Assembly (NCBI RefSeq): GCF_000264995.1
Contig: NW_006767446.1
Span: forward strand, 160,231-224,230
Direction of reading: 5' to 3'
Source: Punctularia strigosozonata HHB-11173 SS5
Lineage: Eukaryota > Basidiomycota > Agaricomycetes > Corticiales > Punctulariaceae
DNA: 64,000 bases
Shown here: positions 1-10,902 of the stretch, one piece after another
Position numbering within the stretch: the first letter of the stretch is position 1
Layout: each line of letters opens with the position of its first letter
Position numbers and translations under genes: made by a program
The notes under the pieces: generated by a model
The model's database searches: none
What the model was told of the DNA's origin: nothing
What the model saw: only the letters and a program-made list of their open reading frames with translations

Positions 1-504
1 CTGGAGGAAGCTGTGGGCGTATGTGAGCGATTCCCGGCCCGTGTCGGGGTCCGGGTCGTGCGACGGCCCCGCGCCGGACGAGGACGAGGACGCGGCTTGC
101 TGTTGCTGTTGTTGCTGTTGGCGCTCGTGGACGCTAGGCGGAAGGTACGGTGGCGAGTGGGGTCGGCGGGTCGCGCGGTCGATGACGCGCAGTTGCACGA
201 TCGGGGGCGGGTCGATGGGTCGTCGATCGGCGGTGACTCCAGGACCGACGGCGTGAACGTCAGGGACGATGCGCGGTGCACAAACGATGAAGGGAGGATA
301 CACACCACCGACGCCGCACATGCGGGCCTGCTTCGGTTCTTGGCGCATGGTGAGTTCGTATTCTCTGTCGTCGAGGGGCGCCGGGATCCAGGTGGTCGGT
401 TTGGTCGGGATCGGGAACGACGGCGAGGGCGGGGGCGACGAGTGCGAGGAGACGGAGAGCATGGCCATGGCGGGCACGGCGTCGACGAGCATGAGCGGGA
501 CCAT
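1..504 (-). CDS. velvet-domain transcriptional regulator, 5' part only
   Basis: Velvet proteins (VeA, VelB, VosA, VelC) are nuclear fungal regulators that link development and secondary metabolism through a DNA-binding and dimerising velvet domain. Read from an ATG at 504, the protein has a Ser/Pro-rich leader and then the start of the domain: REYELTMRQEPKQARMCGVG, then DRRPIDPPPIVQLRVIDR, the most diagnostic velvet block. I infer one short intron of about 70 bp between the two blocks, because splicing GTGTGT..GGAG gives CGVG-VTADRRPIDPPP, which matches the family; unspliced reading stays open but inserts unrelated residues. A run of eight glutamines and a Ser-rich linker follow, which is common in the variable loop of VosA/VelB types. 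The gene runs off the left edge, so the subtype cannot be decided. The region just 5' of the ATG is pyrimidine-rich. Confidence 0.85.
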   Translation of the reverse strand, partial: MVPLMLVDAVPAMAMLSVSSHSSPPPSPSFPIPTKPTTWIPAPLDDREYELTMRQEPKQARMCGVGGVYPPFIVCAPRIVPDVHAVGPGVTADRRPIDPPPIVQLRVIDRATRRPHSPPYLPPSVHERQQQQQQQQAASSSSSGAGPSHDPDPDTGRESLTYAHSFLQ

Positions 505-2097
505 GGTCGTGGGGTGGTGAGGAGGCGGAGGAGAGGGACGGGGAGAGCAAAAGAGGGAGATCAGTGAGCGTATTCCCAGGTACGAGGCGACACGGGCGAG
601 AACAACAGAACGAAAGAGCGGATCGGCGTTGGAACGGTGGGGGCGAGCGCGTCCCACGTACGGCAAACTCAGACTCGGGAAACGCGGGCCCGGGGGCTCT
701 CTCATCCTGCGCCCAGGTGGCCGGCCGGCGCGTGAAGAGGAAAAGGAAACTCACAGTCTGTCCCGGTCGTAGGGCTGGAGCACCATCGGCACGACCTGCA
801 GCGGCTCGCCCGCGCTCGCGTCCACGTTCGTTGCGCCCGACATCGTTGGTCTGTGGGTAGTTCACGACTGTGAGCCCGGGAGCATGTGAAGGAGGAAAGA
901 TGGGGGAGGGGGGGCCAGCCGCTGGGGTGTCTGTTATCACGCCGCCGGAGTGCGAAACCCGAGCCCACGGACCCGGCGAGCAGCGAGCAGGGGGCCACGT
1001 GACCTGCCACCCCCATCCCCGCATTCGCGCTCCGCCGCACCCTGGTCGTCGGCGATGCCCACGATGGTGGCAGCCTCATTCATCCGGCGACGTCCGCGCC
1101 CTCCATTCGGCAGTAGTGTCTGTGCTCCAACTGCTGGCCGACGTTCACGCAAAGCTCGCCCCTTTCCTTCCAACTGGCGTTTTCTCAGAGGCGAGAGTCC
1201 GGATCCCCGGCAGCCCGTCTCTCTATATCCATGAGCCGGGACTCGTCATCGCGCGCTCAATAAGGGCCAGGGCAGTCACGATCAGTGGCGCACCGCGCTC
1301 CCGGCTCGCGCTTGCCCACGTTTGTCCTTCGGCGTTGCGCAGTTCACTTCGCGTGAAAAGCTCGCTCGCACCGATCGTCCGGCACGGCGTCGATAGCCGC
1401 GTTTGGGGGGTTCAAAAAAACCAAACGAGCTATATACATATATATATAAGGAGCCGCAGCCCTTGTAATAAATATCAATCGCACGCGATGTCTAGCGTCA
1501 AATGGAAAAGCCGTGAAACGCAACTGAAACCCAATCCGTACATACCCCGCCGCCCATCAAGCAGAACGTCGCGCAATCGCATTCGCATGTACGGCGACAA
1601 ACGTGGGCCGACCCGCACGCGCAACGCCAATGCAAAAACGCAAACCCAAAAGCACGGCAGCATCAGCCTGACCGAGAATTAGAAAGAGGGGCGCGCGGGG
1701 GACGAAGAAGGAAGCAAGCCGCGTCCCCTTCGCCCACGAAGGTTCGTCAATCAATACCAATCGCCAGCGGCTTGGGGCCCTTCGATCGCCATCCCATCGT
1801 CGGCGTAAAACCGAACTCAACCGACACCAGCAGCTGACCGCCTACCGGCAACCCTCTTCTTTCGTACGCCAATCGAAAAACACCGAGCAACCAAACGACG
1901 CACCGCAATTGGAGCGCACGTTTGAGGAGAGTTTCCCCGGGAGTTCGGCGCCATTTCTCTTCATGCGTCTGAAAGTGATTCTCGAACGGCATCTCGCATC
2001 TCGGACCGCTGATAGCTCACCGTGGGGTTGATCCAAACGCTCGCAGAAGCTAAAGCGGACGGGAGCGATCCCCAACCGAACACGACCCTCAGCCCTC
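505..2097. other. upstream region of the velvet gene, no firm gene
   Basis: About 1.6 kb of GC-rich sequence with only shadow-like ORFs. On the minus strand an ATG at 843 opens a 29-codon stretch ending at a good donor (GTGAGT at 754). It could be an untranslated or alternative first exon of the velvet gene or a small upstream ORF, but no AG acceptor joins it cleanly to the ATG at 504. An AT-rich tatata tract lies at about 1428-1450. I see nothing else that I can name. Confidence 0.4.
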
Positions 2098-3415
2098 AGG
2101 CCCGGTCAAAAGTCGCACGGCGTGAGTCGGCGGTGGATAGCGCAGGGCGGCGATGTGATTATTTCGGCGGCGCAGAAAGGCGCGGCAATGCGAGGGCGCG
2201 TTCGGAGTTCCCGATTAGGTGCGGCCCTCTACTCTTTGGTACAACGTCCGTTGTCTCCTCGCTCTGAGCTGCTCGGTTCTCGTACTCTTTCAATCTAATC
2301 TCTGCAACTGTACAACGACAAGGAATCTCGCCTGATCACGTGTTCGTTTTTTTCTTTTCTTCTGAGAGTCGGAAGAGTCGACGAACTCCAATCGTCTCTT
2401 TGTCCTCGACCACATCCATCCCCTTCTGGCGACTATCGGCTCTATGTGACGGTTTGTAACCATGGTAACATGCTCTTCCCTCTATTGACCCATGGCTTAT
2501 AGGGTGCATGTGAGAGAAGATTGTCGTGTTTACCGAGGTGCCTGTGCTTGCCCAAGAAGTCTTCATGCCGCTCATATGCACCAATTCACTGAAGCCCACT
2601 TCACGCAGATTAATCGAATAGCCAGGGAACTCCCATGGATACACGGCGTTGGATTTGTGATCCTTAGATCACAAATATTAGTGCATAGTGAGTACATGTC
2701 TTTTGGTCCCTTATATGTGCTCATCTCTTGGGGCCTAGGTCAGCAAGTCAAGCAGGTACTCCCCTCGGGTCGTAAAACTCATGCATCCCAGGTTTTCCAC
2801 ATATATGCATATACACAGCTTCTCGCCGCCCTGGATCGCACTAATGCTGCAAGGAATAACACCAGCGCGTCGTACGTGCCTATTATGTTCCATTCCACTT
2901 ACCTGCTCACGTTTGCCTTTGCCACAGGCTTTTCTCCGCGGGCTGGGCATCCCATAAGGCATAAATCACAGATATCGCACAATGGTTTGCATGTACGGAT
3001 GCACCCCAGCCCGCACGAGTCGTGTGGATGAAGGCGCAGCTTCAGACACTTCCGGGGACGATATCGACGTGGGTAAGTACCCTTTGATGTCACACTGTGC
3101 ACTGTTTGTAGCCCGGTAATCGTATAGCATATATTGTAAATTGCAATATATGCGCATTATAATAATATGTGGTGGAATAATCGAGCGGCGCGAACAGGCG
3201 CATATTGGCGGATCTCGTCTACGTGGGCTGCCGCCGTTTCGCGCTGCTCTGCGCCACACCACACTGCACAGCGCCGCTGCAGACACTTTCTTATTTCGCT
3301 TTTCCGGCGCCAGCGTGCTCGAGGCAGCGCTCAGCGGCGGAATTTGCGTGCACCGCTCCACACTGCTCATCGCAGTTCTCCGCCGTTCCGCGCCGTGCGA
3401 CTTTTGACCGGGCCT
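2098..3415. mobile_element. 1.3 kb segment bounded by a perfect 25-bp inverted repeat
   Basis: Positions 2098-2122 and 3391-3415 are exact reverse complements over 25 bp; similarity fades just inside the arms. Perfect arms of this length 1.27 kb apart suggest the terminal repeats of a small non-autonomous DNA transposon. The interior has ordinary-looking ORFs of under 180 codons on both strands, none resembling a transposase. No clear target-site duplication is visible, so the exact ends and the superfamily are unresolved. It lies just past the 3' end of the polymerase gene. Confidence 0.45.
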
Positions 3416-3578
3416 CAGGGTTCAATCCTCCGTTCAATGAAAGTTTGCTGCCGAACGATGAACCGACAACACAAGACGTGCAAACCACCGAAGGATCTAC
3501 ATGCCACAAACCCCCCGGCGGTGATCATGCAGCAGCATCGACCGCGCACCCGCACATGCACGCATCTGTGCCTCCCAT

Positions 3579-6500
3579 TCAGTTCCGTACCCGCTCGTGC
3601 GGCTCCTGCCAGGGTACCCCTAAAAGCCGTCACCGCATCAACGACCCCGTCCCGCACTCGAGAAGACGGCCCGTCACCACCCACTCACCCAGCTTCTCGA
3701 AGATCTCGCGCTCCGTCGCCCCTGCTATCCGTTTCCCTGGTTTCACGATCTCGATCCAGTCGATCGGGGAGCAGTGGACGGGCGGCGAGACGTACCTTGG
3801 GTCATCTTGACCCTCCGATCCCTTGGATCGCGCACCACGTTGGCGAACAGGCCCCGCTGGTTCAGCGACCATCCCATCTTGTTCGCCTTCAGCCTCATCG
3901 AGCGGTTAAACTGCCAGAGCGACCCCGGTCGTCAATCTCCCCACACAAAAAAACGACAACAGAAATCATAACGCACGATATCATCGCCCTGCGGTTTAAC
4001 GAACGATCAACTTACCATCCGCACAGCTAGTCAACCAGACTGATCGCTCACCGTATAGTACAGCAACGCGGCTCCACGGCACTCCCAGGGCACCGTCAAA
4101 AAGTCGATCCTGCGTCGCTTTGCGCCCTCGACGTTCGGCAACCGACACAGCCCGCGGTAACACCCCTCGAGCCCGTCCAGCTCGTCGTAGTTCGGCACCG
4201 CCAAATCCTCCGTGATAATTTTCGCTGCAAAAAAATAACCACGACGTCGCACTGTGAGCACGATCCCCCCCCCCCCTGCCAATACGATGCGGGACGTACC
4301 CTCGCGCAACGCACGGAGCAGGCGGCGCAAATGCCTATAAGGTGACGTCACTCTCNNNNNNNNNNNNNNNNNNNNNNNNNNNNNNNNNNNNNNNNNNNNN
4401 NNNNNNNNNNNNNNNNNNNNNNNNNNNNNNNNNNNNNNNNNNNNNNNNNNNNNNNNNNNNNNNNNNNNNNNNNNNNNNNNNNNNNNNNNNNNNNNNNNNN
4501 NNNNNNNNNNNNNNNNNNNNNNNNNNNNNNNNNNNNNNNNNNNNNNNNNNNNNNNNNNNNNNNNNNNNNNNNNNNNNNNNNNNNNNNNNNNNNNNNNNNN
4601 NNNNNNNNNNNNNNNNNNNNNNNNNNNNNNNNNNNNNNNNNNNNNNNNNNNNNNNNNNNNNNNNNNNNNNNNNNNNNNNNNNNNNNNNNNNNNNNNNNNN
4701 NNNNNNNNNNNNNNNNNNNNNNNNNNNNNNNNNNNNNNNNNNNNNNNNNNNNNNNNNNNNNNNNNNNNNNNNNNNNNNNNNNNNNNNNNNNNNNNNNNNN
4801 NNNNNNNNNNNNNNNNNNNNNNNNNNNNNNNTGGGGGCCCCCCCCCCCCCCCCCCCCTGCCAATACGATGCGGGACGTACCCTCGCGCAACGCACGGAGC
4901 AGGCGGCGCAAAATGCCTATAAGGTGACGTCACTCTCAGGTTCCATTCTTAGCCACGCGACGACAAATAGACGAACCTCGATGGTCCCGGCGGTCGTAAG
5001 TCGGCCGAGTAATCAAAATGTCAATGTCCCCGCAATCTGCCTTGCCTCTGTCGCCGTTATGCCGTCAGCGTCTCACGGCACCGATCGTCAAAATCAAGGA
5101 GACCCCGCACCTGCGAAAACTGCCCATGATGTTGATGTCGAGCCTCATATCGAGCTGCAGCGCTGCTTCGCGTTCAGCGTAACGTTCGAAAATGCTGAAC
5201 GGGTAACGCCCGTATACGTACCGATAGGCCGAATCAAGTCAAATATAGCTTTCGCCTCCTCGCGGGGCATTCGCTCATTGATGTCTGACCGACCATCTTT
5301 AGCGACAGCTCGTCATCGACCGAGCGAGCATCGCACGCACCGTCATAGTGCTCCAGCCCGATCTTCTGCGCGTTGGTCAGCCTAACACCCCCCTTGCCCT
5401 GTCGGAGATCTTCCAACGTCCGACAGCCAGCATAATACCACTGAAACGCCGTATTCAGACCGACGCCATATATACCCATGAACAGGGACGTGACGCCGAC
5501 GTCAGCGGTTTCCTCGAACTTGATCCGCCGCAGATCGCCCGTTTCGACAATCTCCATGATCTGTACGGGGGGGTAAATGACGCCCTGATCGGGATCGTCC
5601 GTGCGAGTCCGGACGAAACGCGGGCGCTCACCTTCTGCGCCGTCTTTTCGCCGACGCCGGGCAGCTTTTTCGCCTCCTCCAGGGACTTAATCCGCTTCGG
5701 ATGGTTCTTGACCGCGCGGATGGCTGGTATCCATACTGAGGCGTCGTCATTCCGTGATCAAAGCGAAAGAAATCTACCTTTCTGGCCGCTGAACGCTCGC
5801 CAGTGAGCTTCGTCTCCTAATTTCTGTTTCTGTAGCTTGACGAGCTCCTCGAGCTACACGACGGCGTGGATTAGGGAGTGGGATTCAGAAGTTACGAGAA
5901 CATGACTCGCCTTGTCGACAATATCCTGGTTGACGCACGGACCAGTCGTGCGCGCACCTTTGTTATCGCACGTCCACGGCGACATGCCCTACTCACCCAA
6001 TTAAACGAGCCCATACCGCAACCAAAAGACCGAACGACTCACAAATATCATAGCGCTCATTTTTTCGTGTTCGTTAGGCTCCCGTTCCTCCTCGCTATCA
6101 TCGCATCCCAAGTTCTGATAGTACATGAGCATTATCTTCATCGCATCATTTGTGAATAGGGACGCACGCCGCGATCTCGGTCTCTTTCGAGTTTAGCCTG
6201 CTGATAGAATTCCGCCAGAGGATCGCCTGTCGCCGTCTGCAGGCCGGCGGTGGAAACTACAATGAGACATAAGTAACATGATAGGTAAGTTATAGGATGG
6301 CACGCCTCACCGTCCTCGCTCGGCGGCGCAAGCGCAGACGAAGATGTCAGCGCGGTATCGGTCCTGGCCAGCGCTTCGCCTTCCCTTCTGCCGCGTCCGA
6401 AACGAGCGCGCTCAAGCTCTTCTTCGGAGTCCGATGCATACTTTGAATCATTATCATCAGACGAGAGCTCGCCGTATCGGCTCCGCCCGCTGTGCACGCT

Positions 6501-8146
6501 GGTCGATCGCGACCTGGATCTGGATCTATCCTCCGTGAAGGCGCTGGGCAGAACGATCGGCTCGGACCCGCACGCGCAAAAGACGGTGATATTGCACGTA
6601 CGAGATGCTGCTCTTCTCGCTGTCCGTAACAGCGGCGGCGCCCACTGTCTTCTCACGTTTCAGAGCACTTTCTTTCTCCTGGCGCTTTCTGATCTCTTGG
6701 ATCTCGGTGCCGACCCATTGGCGGGACTCGAAGGCAGCATATTTAACCATGTTCATCCGTTCGGTCTCCGGAGCCAGATATCTCGCTGGAATCGTGATGA
6801 ACGTTCATGCACAGTAGACGGCGGTACTACAAATGTGCATTGTGCTTACGCGTTCCATCCTTCCGTTTCTCGAGCTTTAGGAACGGTGTTACGAATTCCC
6901 ATTTTACCGTCGGTATATGGTCCGGGATTACTTCGCCTTTCTTCAAGCCCAAAACACCACGAAGCATCTGTAGGATGATAATCACGGTGAGACATCCCGT
7001 CGCAAGACATGCATCTCGCCACACACCCTCATCGTGACGTTCGAAGCGACGACTATATGCGTACAACGCTCAGCGTCAAATGTCGGCAACAACGTCGCGC
7101 CCCTTGAGAGCATCTGCGAATCCTATTAATGACATTCTTCATCGGATTGACTACACGCACTAGATCCATTCTCTTCTTGGTCATGTCACATGCGGCATCC
7201 CTGTTGCCGCCATAGTAGTACATCACCTTGTCCTTCAAGGGTCCATCGGCATATTTCAGCCGCTTTGTCTCGTCCGCCAATAGCTCCGTCGTGATTTTCG
7301 TAGCGTATTGCAAAGGAGTTAGACGTTCCGTATCCTTTTTTGCCTTGCCCTTGGATGCTGTTCGTTTCAACATCGACTCGGGCATTATCTGCGGCACTCT
7401 CCGCCTCGATGTACTCGCCACTAGCTTGGAGGAGCTTGCGGATGCCGAGGTCGCCGATAATACCACGGTGTCTCCGCGTGCGAGCTTGGAGGAGCTGGCA
7501 TTTACGGACGACGAGGCTAGGTTTACGGTGGAAGATTTGGCTTTCGATATGGATGCTTTCTCGATTGGTTGCGCGGGCGGACGCTCGGTTTTTGGTTGGG
7601 TACTTGTCCTCACCTTCGCTTCCGTCGTCTTCCTGACGTCCACTTCAGACGACAACGTTGCATTTTCCGAGGAGCCAATCGCCTGATTTGCCGGTGCTTC
7701 GGATGATCCTTGAAGTTTCCGCTCGGATGAGACACCGGTTGGCATCGACGGATGAGCAGATCGAACATCCGCCAATGGCTCGGATTGTGGCACATCGCCC
7801 GCCGGCTTGGACCTCTCGGGATATATGCGTTCATTACTGTGAGTTGATTCTCGGTGATCTGGGTGGTGATGCACGTTTTCACAGGGACTGACGATGTCGT
7901 AGATTCATGTGGCGCAGTCTCAGCAACCTCTGGCTGTACATTCGGCCTGGGACGTTTTTCTTCGCTCCTGAGATCCTCATGAGAGGCTTTCCGTTTCTTC
8001 ACAGACGTGCTTGCTTCGTTCGGCTTGGCTGTGATCGATAGGATTGCTTGTCGCGACGCTGCTTTACTTGAGGTTGAAGTTGGGGTATCGCTGATTCGGG
8101 CTTGCATCTCCTCCCAAAACTTGGAGATGCTTTCGCGTGGAGGCAT
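3579..8146 (-). CDS. family X DNA polymerase (lambda/mu type) with BRCT domain
   Basis: Gap-filling polymerase of base excision repair and non-homologous end joining, acting in the nucleus. The spliced model runs from the ATG at 8146 to TGA at 3579, with about 19 exons and roughly 900 residues. N-terminal part: Ser/Lys-rich region, then a BRCT domain (RMDL, SRGATLLPTFDAERCTHIVV, IPDHIPTVKWEFV). A charged linker follows. The catalytic part has the 8-kDa lyase/HhH region (CVNQDIVDKLEELVKL, KKLPGVGEKTAQK), the fingers (GIYGVGLNTAFQWYYAGCRT), the palm with two catalytic Asp in GDIDILITRP and the third in RRIDFLTVPW, and the thumb (NQRGLFANVVRDPRDRR) ending VPWQEPHERVRN. One intron near 5915 appears to be GC-AG. 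An assembly gap falls inside the gene; removing the duplicated gap edge restores a continuous reading frame. Fungal lambda and mu types are hard to separate by eye. Confidence 0.88.
4356..4831. other. assembly gap (476 N) flanked by a duplicated contig end
   Basis: The 79 bp before the gap (4277-4355) and 80 bp after it (4858-4937) are the same sequence apart from one A in a homopolymer, and each is preceded by a long C run (12 and 20 C). This is the signature of two overlapping contig ends that were not merged at a poly-C tract, so the gap is probably not real sequence. The right-hand copy (four A) is in frame with the polymerase exon reading GILRRLLRALRE. Confidence 0.85.
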
Positions 8147-8780
8147 ATTTACAGTCCAATACGAAAGACTATGCACAGGCAGAACGTTCCGCGTCCTCGG
8201 CGTGGTGAAGATGGATAGGGTGTCGGAGAGATAGGGGTTTTAAGTCGCGCGCAAATCCAGCGTGACTCGCCGTGGGACGCGTCTTCACGTGCCTGTCACG
8301 CCGCGTTAGCCATCGCGTACGCAAACAAAAGGGACCCACAAGACTAATACAGCGGAGTTCGGTCTGCTAACGCCAGCTGTTGTCGATGGGCCATTTGCCA
8401 TCCGCGGCAGCGGGGATGGAATGGATGAACACCCTATCTGATGGGTTGCGGGAAGGAGTGTCGACGTCTTGCTGGCGACGACGAGGACGACCATCTCCCC
8501 ATTGTTCGTCTCGGACGCTCGACAGCCGCCATTGTTCGCTTGCAGGGACATCAAAATCTCTTCACAAGCGCACTTCGTAGCACGTGTAACGCACCTACTT
8601 TGCCTTACGAACACCACAGACAAACCTCATCAGCAAGGCCATCGACAGAAGATCACTCACGTCCAGACAGGACACGGGCTGCCAACTCTAGGTGGCGACC
8701 TGTGTTCTGCTTGATTGCCCTCCGATTTGCGCGGTCCGACTCGTGCGGACTGCTGAATCGTAGTGGAAGCTATAACCTCC
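8147..8780. promoter_or_regulatory. shared upstream region of the polymerase and methyltransferase genes
   Basis: The two genes diverge from this 634-bp interval, so it should hold both promoters. I see no ORF with a recognisable product and no clear core element. Confidence 0.4.
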
Positions 8781-10263
8781 ATGGCTCGAATGTCTGGCGC
8801 GTCTCCTGCCGGAGACTCGGACGGTAGATTGATGGACCCGAATGACCCTCTTCCAGCACCTGGTCGTGTCCAGGTTGCAGGCGAACGCGATCAGGCAGCC
8901 GAGGACCACGGGGTGCCTCATGCAAATTCGGACGCTCACGCCCACGGCGAAGTACGCCTATTTCCTGATGGGCCGACCTCCACGGTTGAAGCTGTGTTTG
9001 ACGGATACCGGGGCTACGTCCAGTCAGATGATGACTCAGATGCTGAGTCTACCGACTCGGACATCGAGCACTCCTTCTTCGTCGAGCGGCACGGCCGCCT
9101 CTTCCATTACCATGGTAATCTCCCGTACCCGCTCCCTGCGGATGAACTGGAGCAGAACGTGCGTCGATACTAGCTCTGACCTTTGTCAACGGCAATGACC
9201 GACTGTTCTCTGTGCAGAGACAGATTGTCCAGCATCTCTGCCTGCAACACCTGCTCGGCAGCAACTTCGTAGGGCCGGTGCCGGAACTCCTCTCTCCGGA
9301 TGGCGGAGAGGGAGATATATGTGTTCTCGATCTGGGCACCGGGACAGGGAGATGGTACGACTTGGTTGCTACGTGCCCTCGTGTGCCTCATTCGCTTTAG
9401 GGTCATGGAAATGGCGCATCAATACCCAACAGCTCACTTTGTTGGCATTGACATAGGTGTGTATCCAGTCTCTTGGTGCTGACACGCAGCTTGTTCAATT
9501 TTATTTCTGCAGTGCCGATTTATCCGGCTTCCGACTTCGAGAACGTTACTTTTCAGCTGGGCAACATCATGGAGCCTCTGAACTTCGCGAACGAGAGCTT
9601 TGATATTGTACATGCGCGATGCATCTCGACTAGCGTACGTTCTTGTTTCCCCGTGTGAAACACTGTGCATTTACTTCGGTACGCAAACAGGTTCGCGACT
9701 ATCCGGAACTTCTTCGCGAAATAGCCCGCGTACTCAAGCCTGGAGGCCTCTTCATCGGCGGAGAATGGGCCCGCCGTGCTTCGTTTGCGCCCCATCGTGA
9801 TCCTGACCGCGATCTTGCTGTGCACGCTCCAGGCATTCAGGCCATGTTCGAGGCGATCTCTAGCGGTTTGCGCGATCGCAAGGGTATTGACCGTGCCTTC
9901 GGGCCCGTCATGGCGGCGTGGCTGTCCGACACTGGCGTTTTCAATTACATCGTCGAGGAGAAATTCTACATGCCCATCGGAGATTGGCCGACGCACGCGG
10001 ACGCCAGCGCGCTCCGGGGTGTCGACTACGCTGCCCGGTTTTCTCGCATGAGTCCCGATGATATAACGGACCACCTCAAAATCGTCGGAAACTACTTCCG
10101 GGCAGTTATCGATCGGTACGCCAAGAACATGTGCCCGATGCTGCTCGAGTCTGGCAATCCTTTGCAGAGTGTCAAGGACCTTCTGCGCCGATATCGCCAC
10201 GACCTCCGCCACGTCGAGGGCATGGTCTGCGTGTATCACGCCGTCCACGCCCGCAAAATGTGA
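8781..10263 (+). CDS. SAM-dependent methyltransferase (LaeA-like class I fold)
   Basis: Predicted exons 8781-9158, 9218-9354, 9401-9456, 9513-9634 and 9691-10263 splice in frame to 421 residues. An acidic, disordered N-terminus is followed by a short FFVERHGRLFHYHGNLPYPLP segment and RQIVQHLCLQHLLGSNFVGPV, the region that precedes the domain in this fungal family. Motif I is VLDLGTGTGRW (near residue 165). Next come the acidic end of strand 2 (HFVGIDI), FENVTFQLGNI, the post-II block FDIVHARCI, and motif III RDYPELLREIARVLKPGGLFIGGEW. These are the hallmarks of a Rossmann-fold methyltransferase. The substrate is unknown; related fungal proteins include regulators of secondary metabolism as well as many orphan enzymes. 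LaeA itself works with velvet proteins, and a velvet gene lies about 8 kb away, but I would not infer functional linkage from that distance. The start chosen is the first ATG in frame. Confidence 0.85.
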
Positions 10264-10902
10264 TCGTTACAGGCTTTGTCTGCTTTTGTACAACATCCCC
10301 GTTTTTTTTATCTTGCTGTCCTGCTTTGACTCGCTTTCGCCGTTCAAAAGCCAAAAAAAAAAAAAAAAAAACGCTTTCTTGATTGCTATGGTGTCCCATA
10401 TGCCGCCCGTAGTATCCGCACTTTGATGTACGATATACGTCCAAACGCTTCGGCGACACGTAAGTCATGCTTTGTCCCTAAACGATCCCGAGTCTTCTCG
10501 TTTCGCTCATCGAGTAATTCACCAGGCCCACCCATTGCGGTTGTTCAATAGTACGCGACTAGCAGCGCTGCACGGTCGGAAACCACGTCGACTCCGTTCC
10601 GCGCCTGGCGACTAAGCGCTACCGGTCGGCGCGTCCTCCGAACTAGAAACCTACTCGCAGAGGCAAGCGAAGCAGTTCCTACGAGGGTATCGCTACGACC
10701 TGCGACTCCTGCTTCCATTTGTAATGACTGCTTTCCTTCCGTGCTGTTATCCTGCTTTGACTGCCACTTCATATCATCGCGTTACCCCGCTTTGCCTCGC
10801 TTGTTGCTACGATTCTGTGTCCACAATGCTTTCCGTAACACGCGCCAAGTCATGTACGATATCGATGGTGAAATACTTAGGCGTTCTACTCCGTAACATC
10901 TA
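10264..10902. other. intergenic region with poly-A tract and possible decayed 3'-end duplicate
   Basis: A run of about 18 A lies near 10353-10370, downstream of the methyltransferase. At about 10674-10760 the sequence reads FLRGYRYDLR on the plus strand, followed by ctgctttgactgcc. This echoes LLRRYRHDLR at the end of the methyltransferase and the ctgctttgactcgc in its 3' flank. It may be a decayed tandem copy of the gene end. No gene is called here. Confidence 0.3.

Noticed and set aside
870-1682. Plus-strand ORF of 270 codons upstream of the velvet gene
   Set aside because: Composition is that of random GC-rich DNA, with no domain and no splice logic; likely a shadow.
4031-5385. Long ORFs spanning the N run
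   Set aside because: They run through undetermined bases; the real exons of the polymerase lie on either side.
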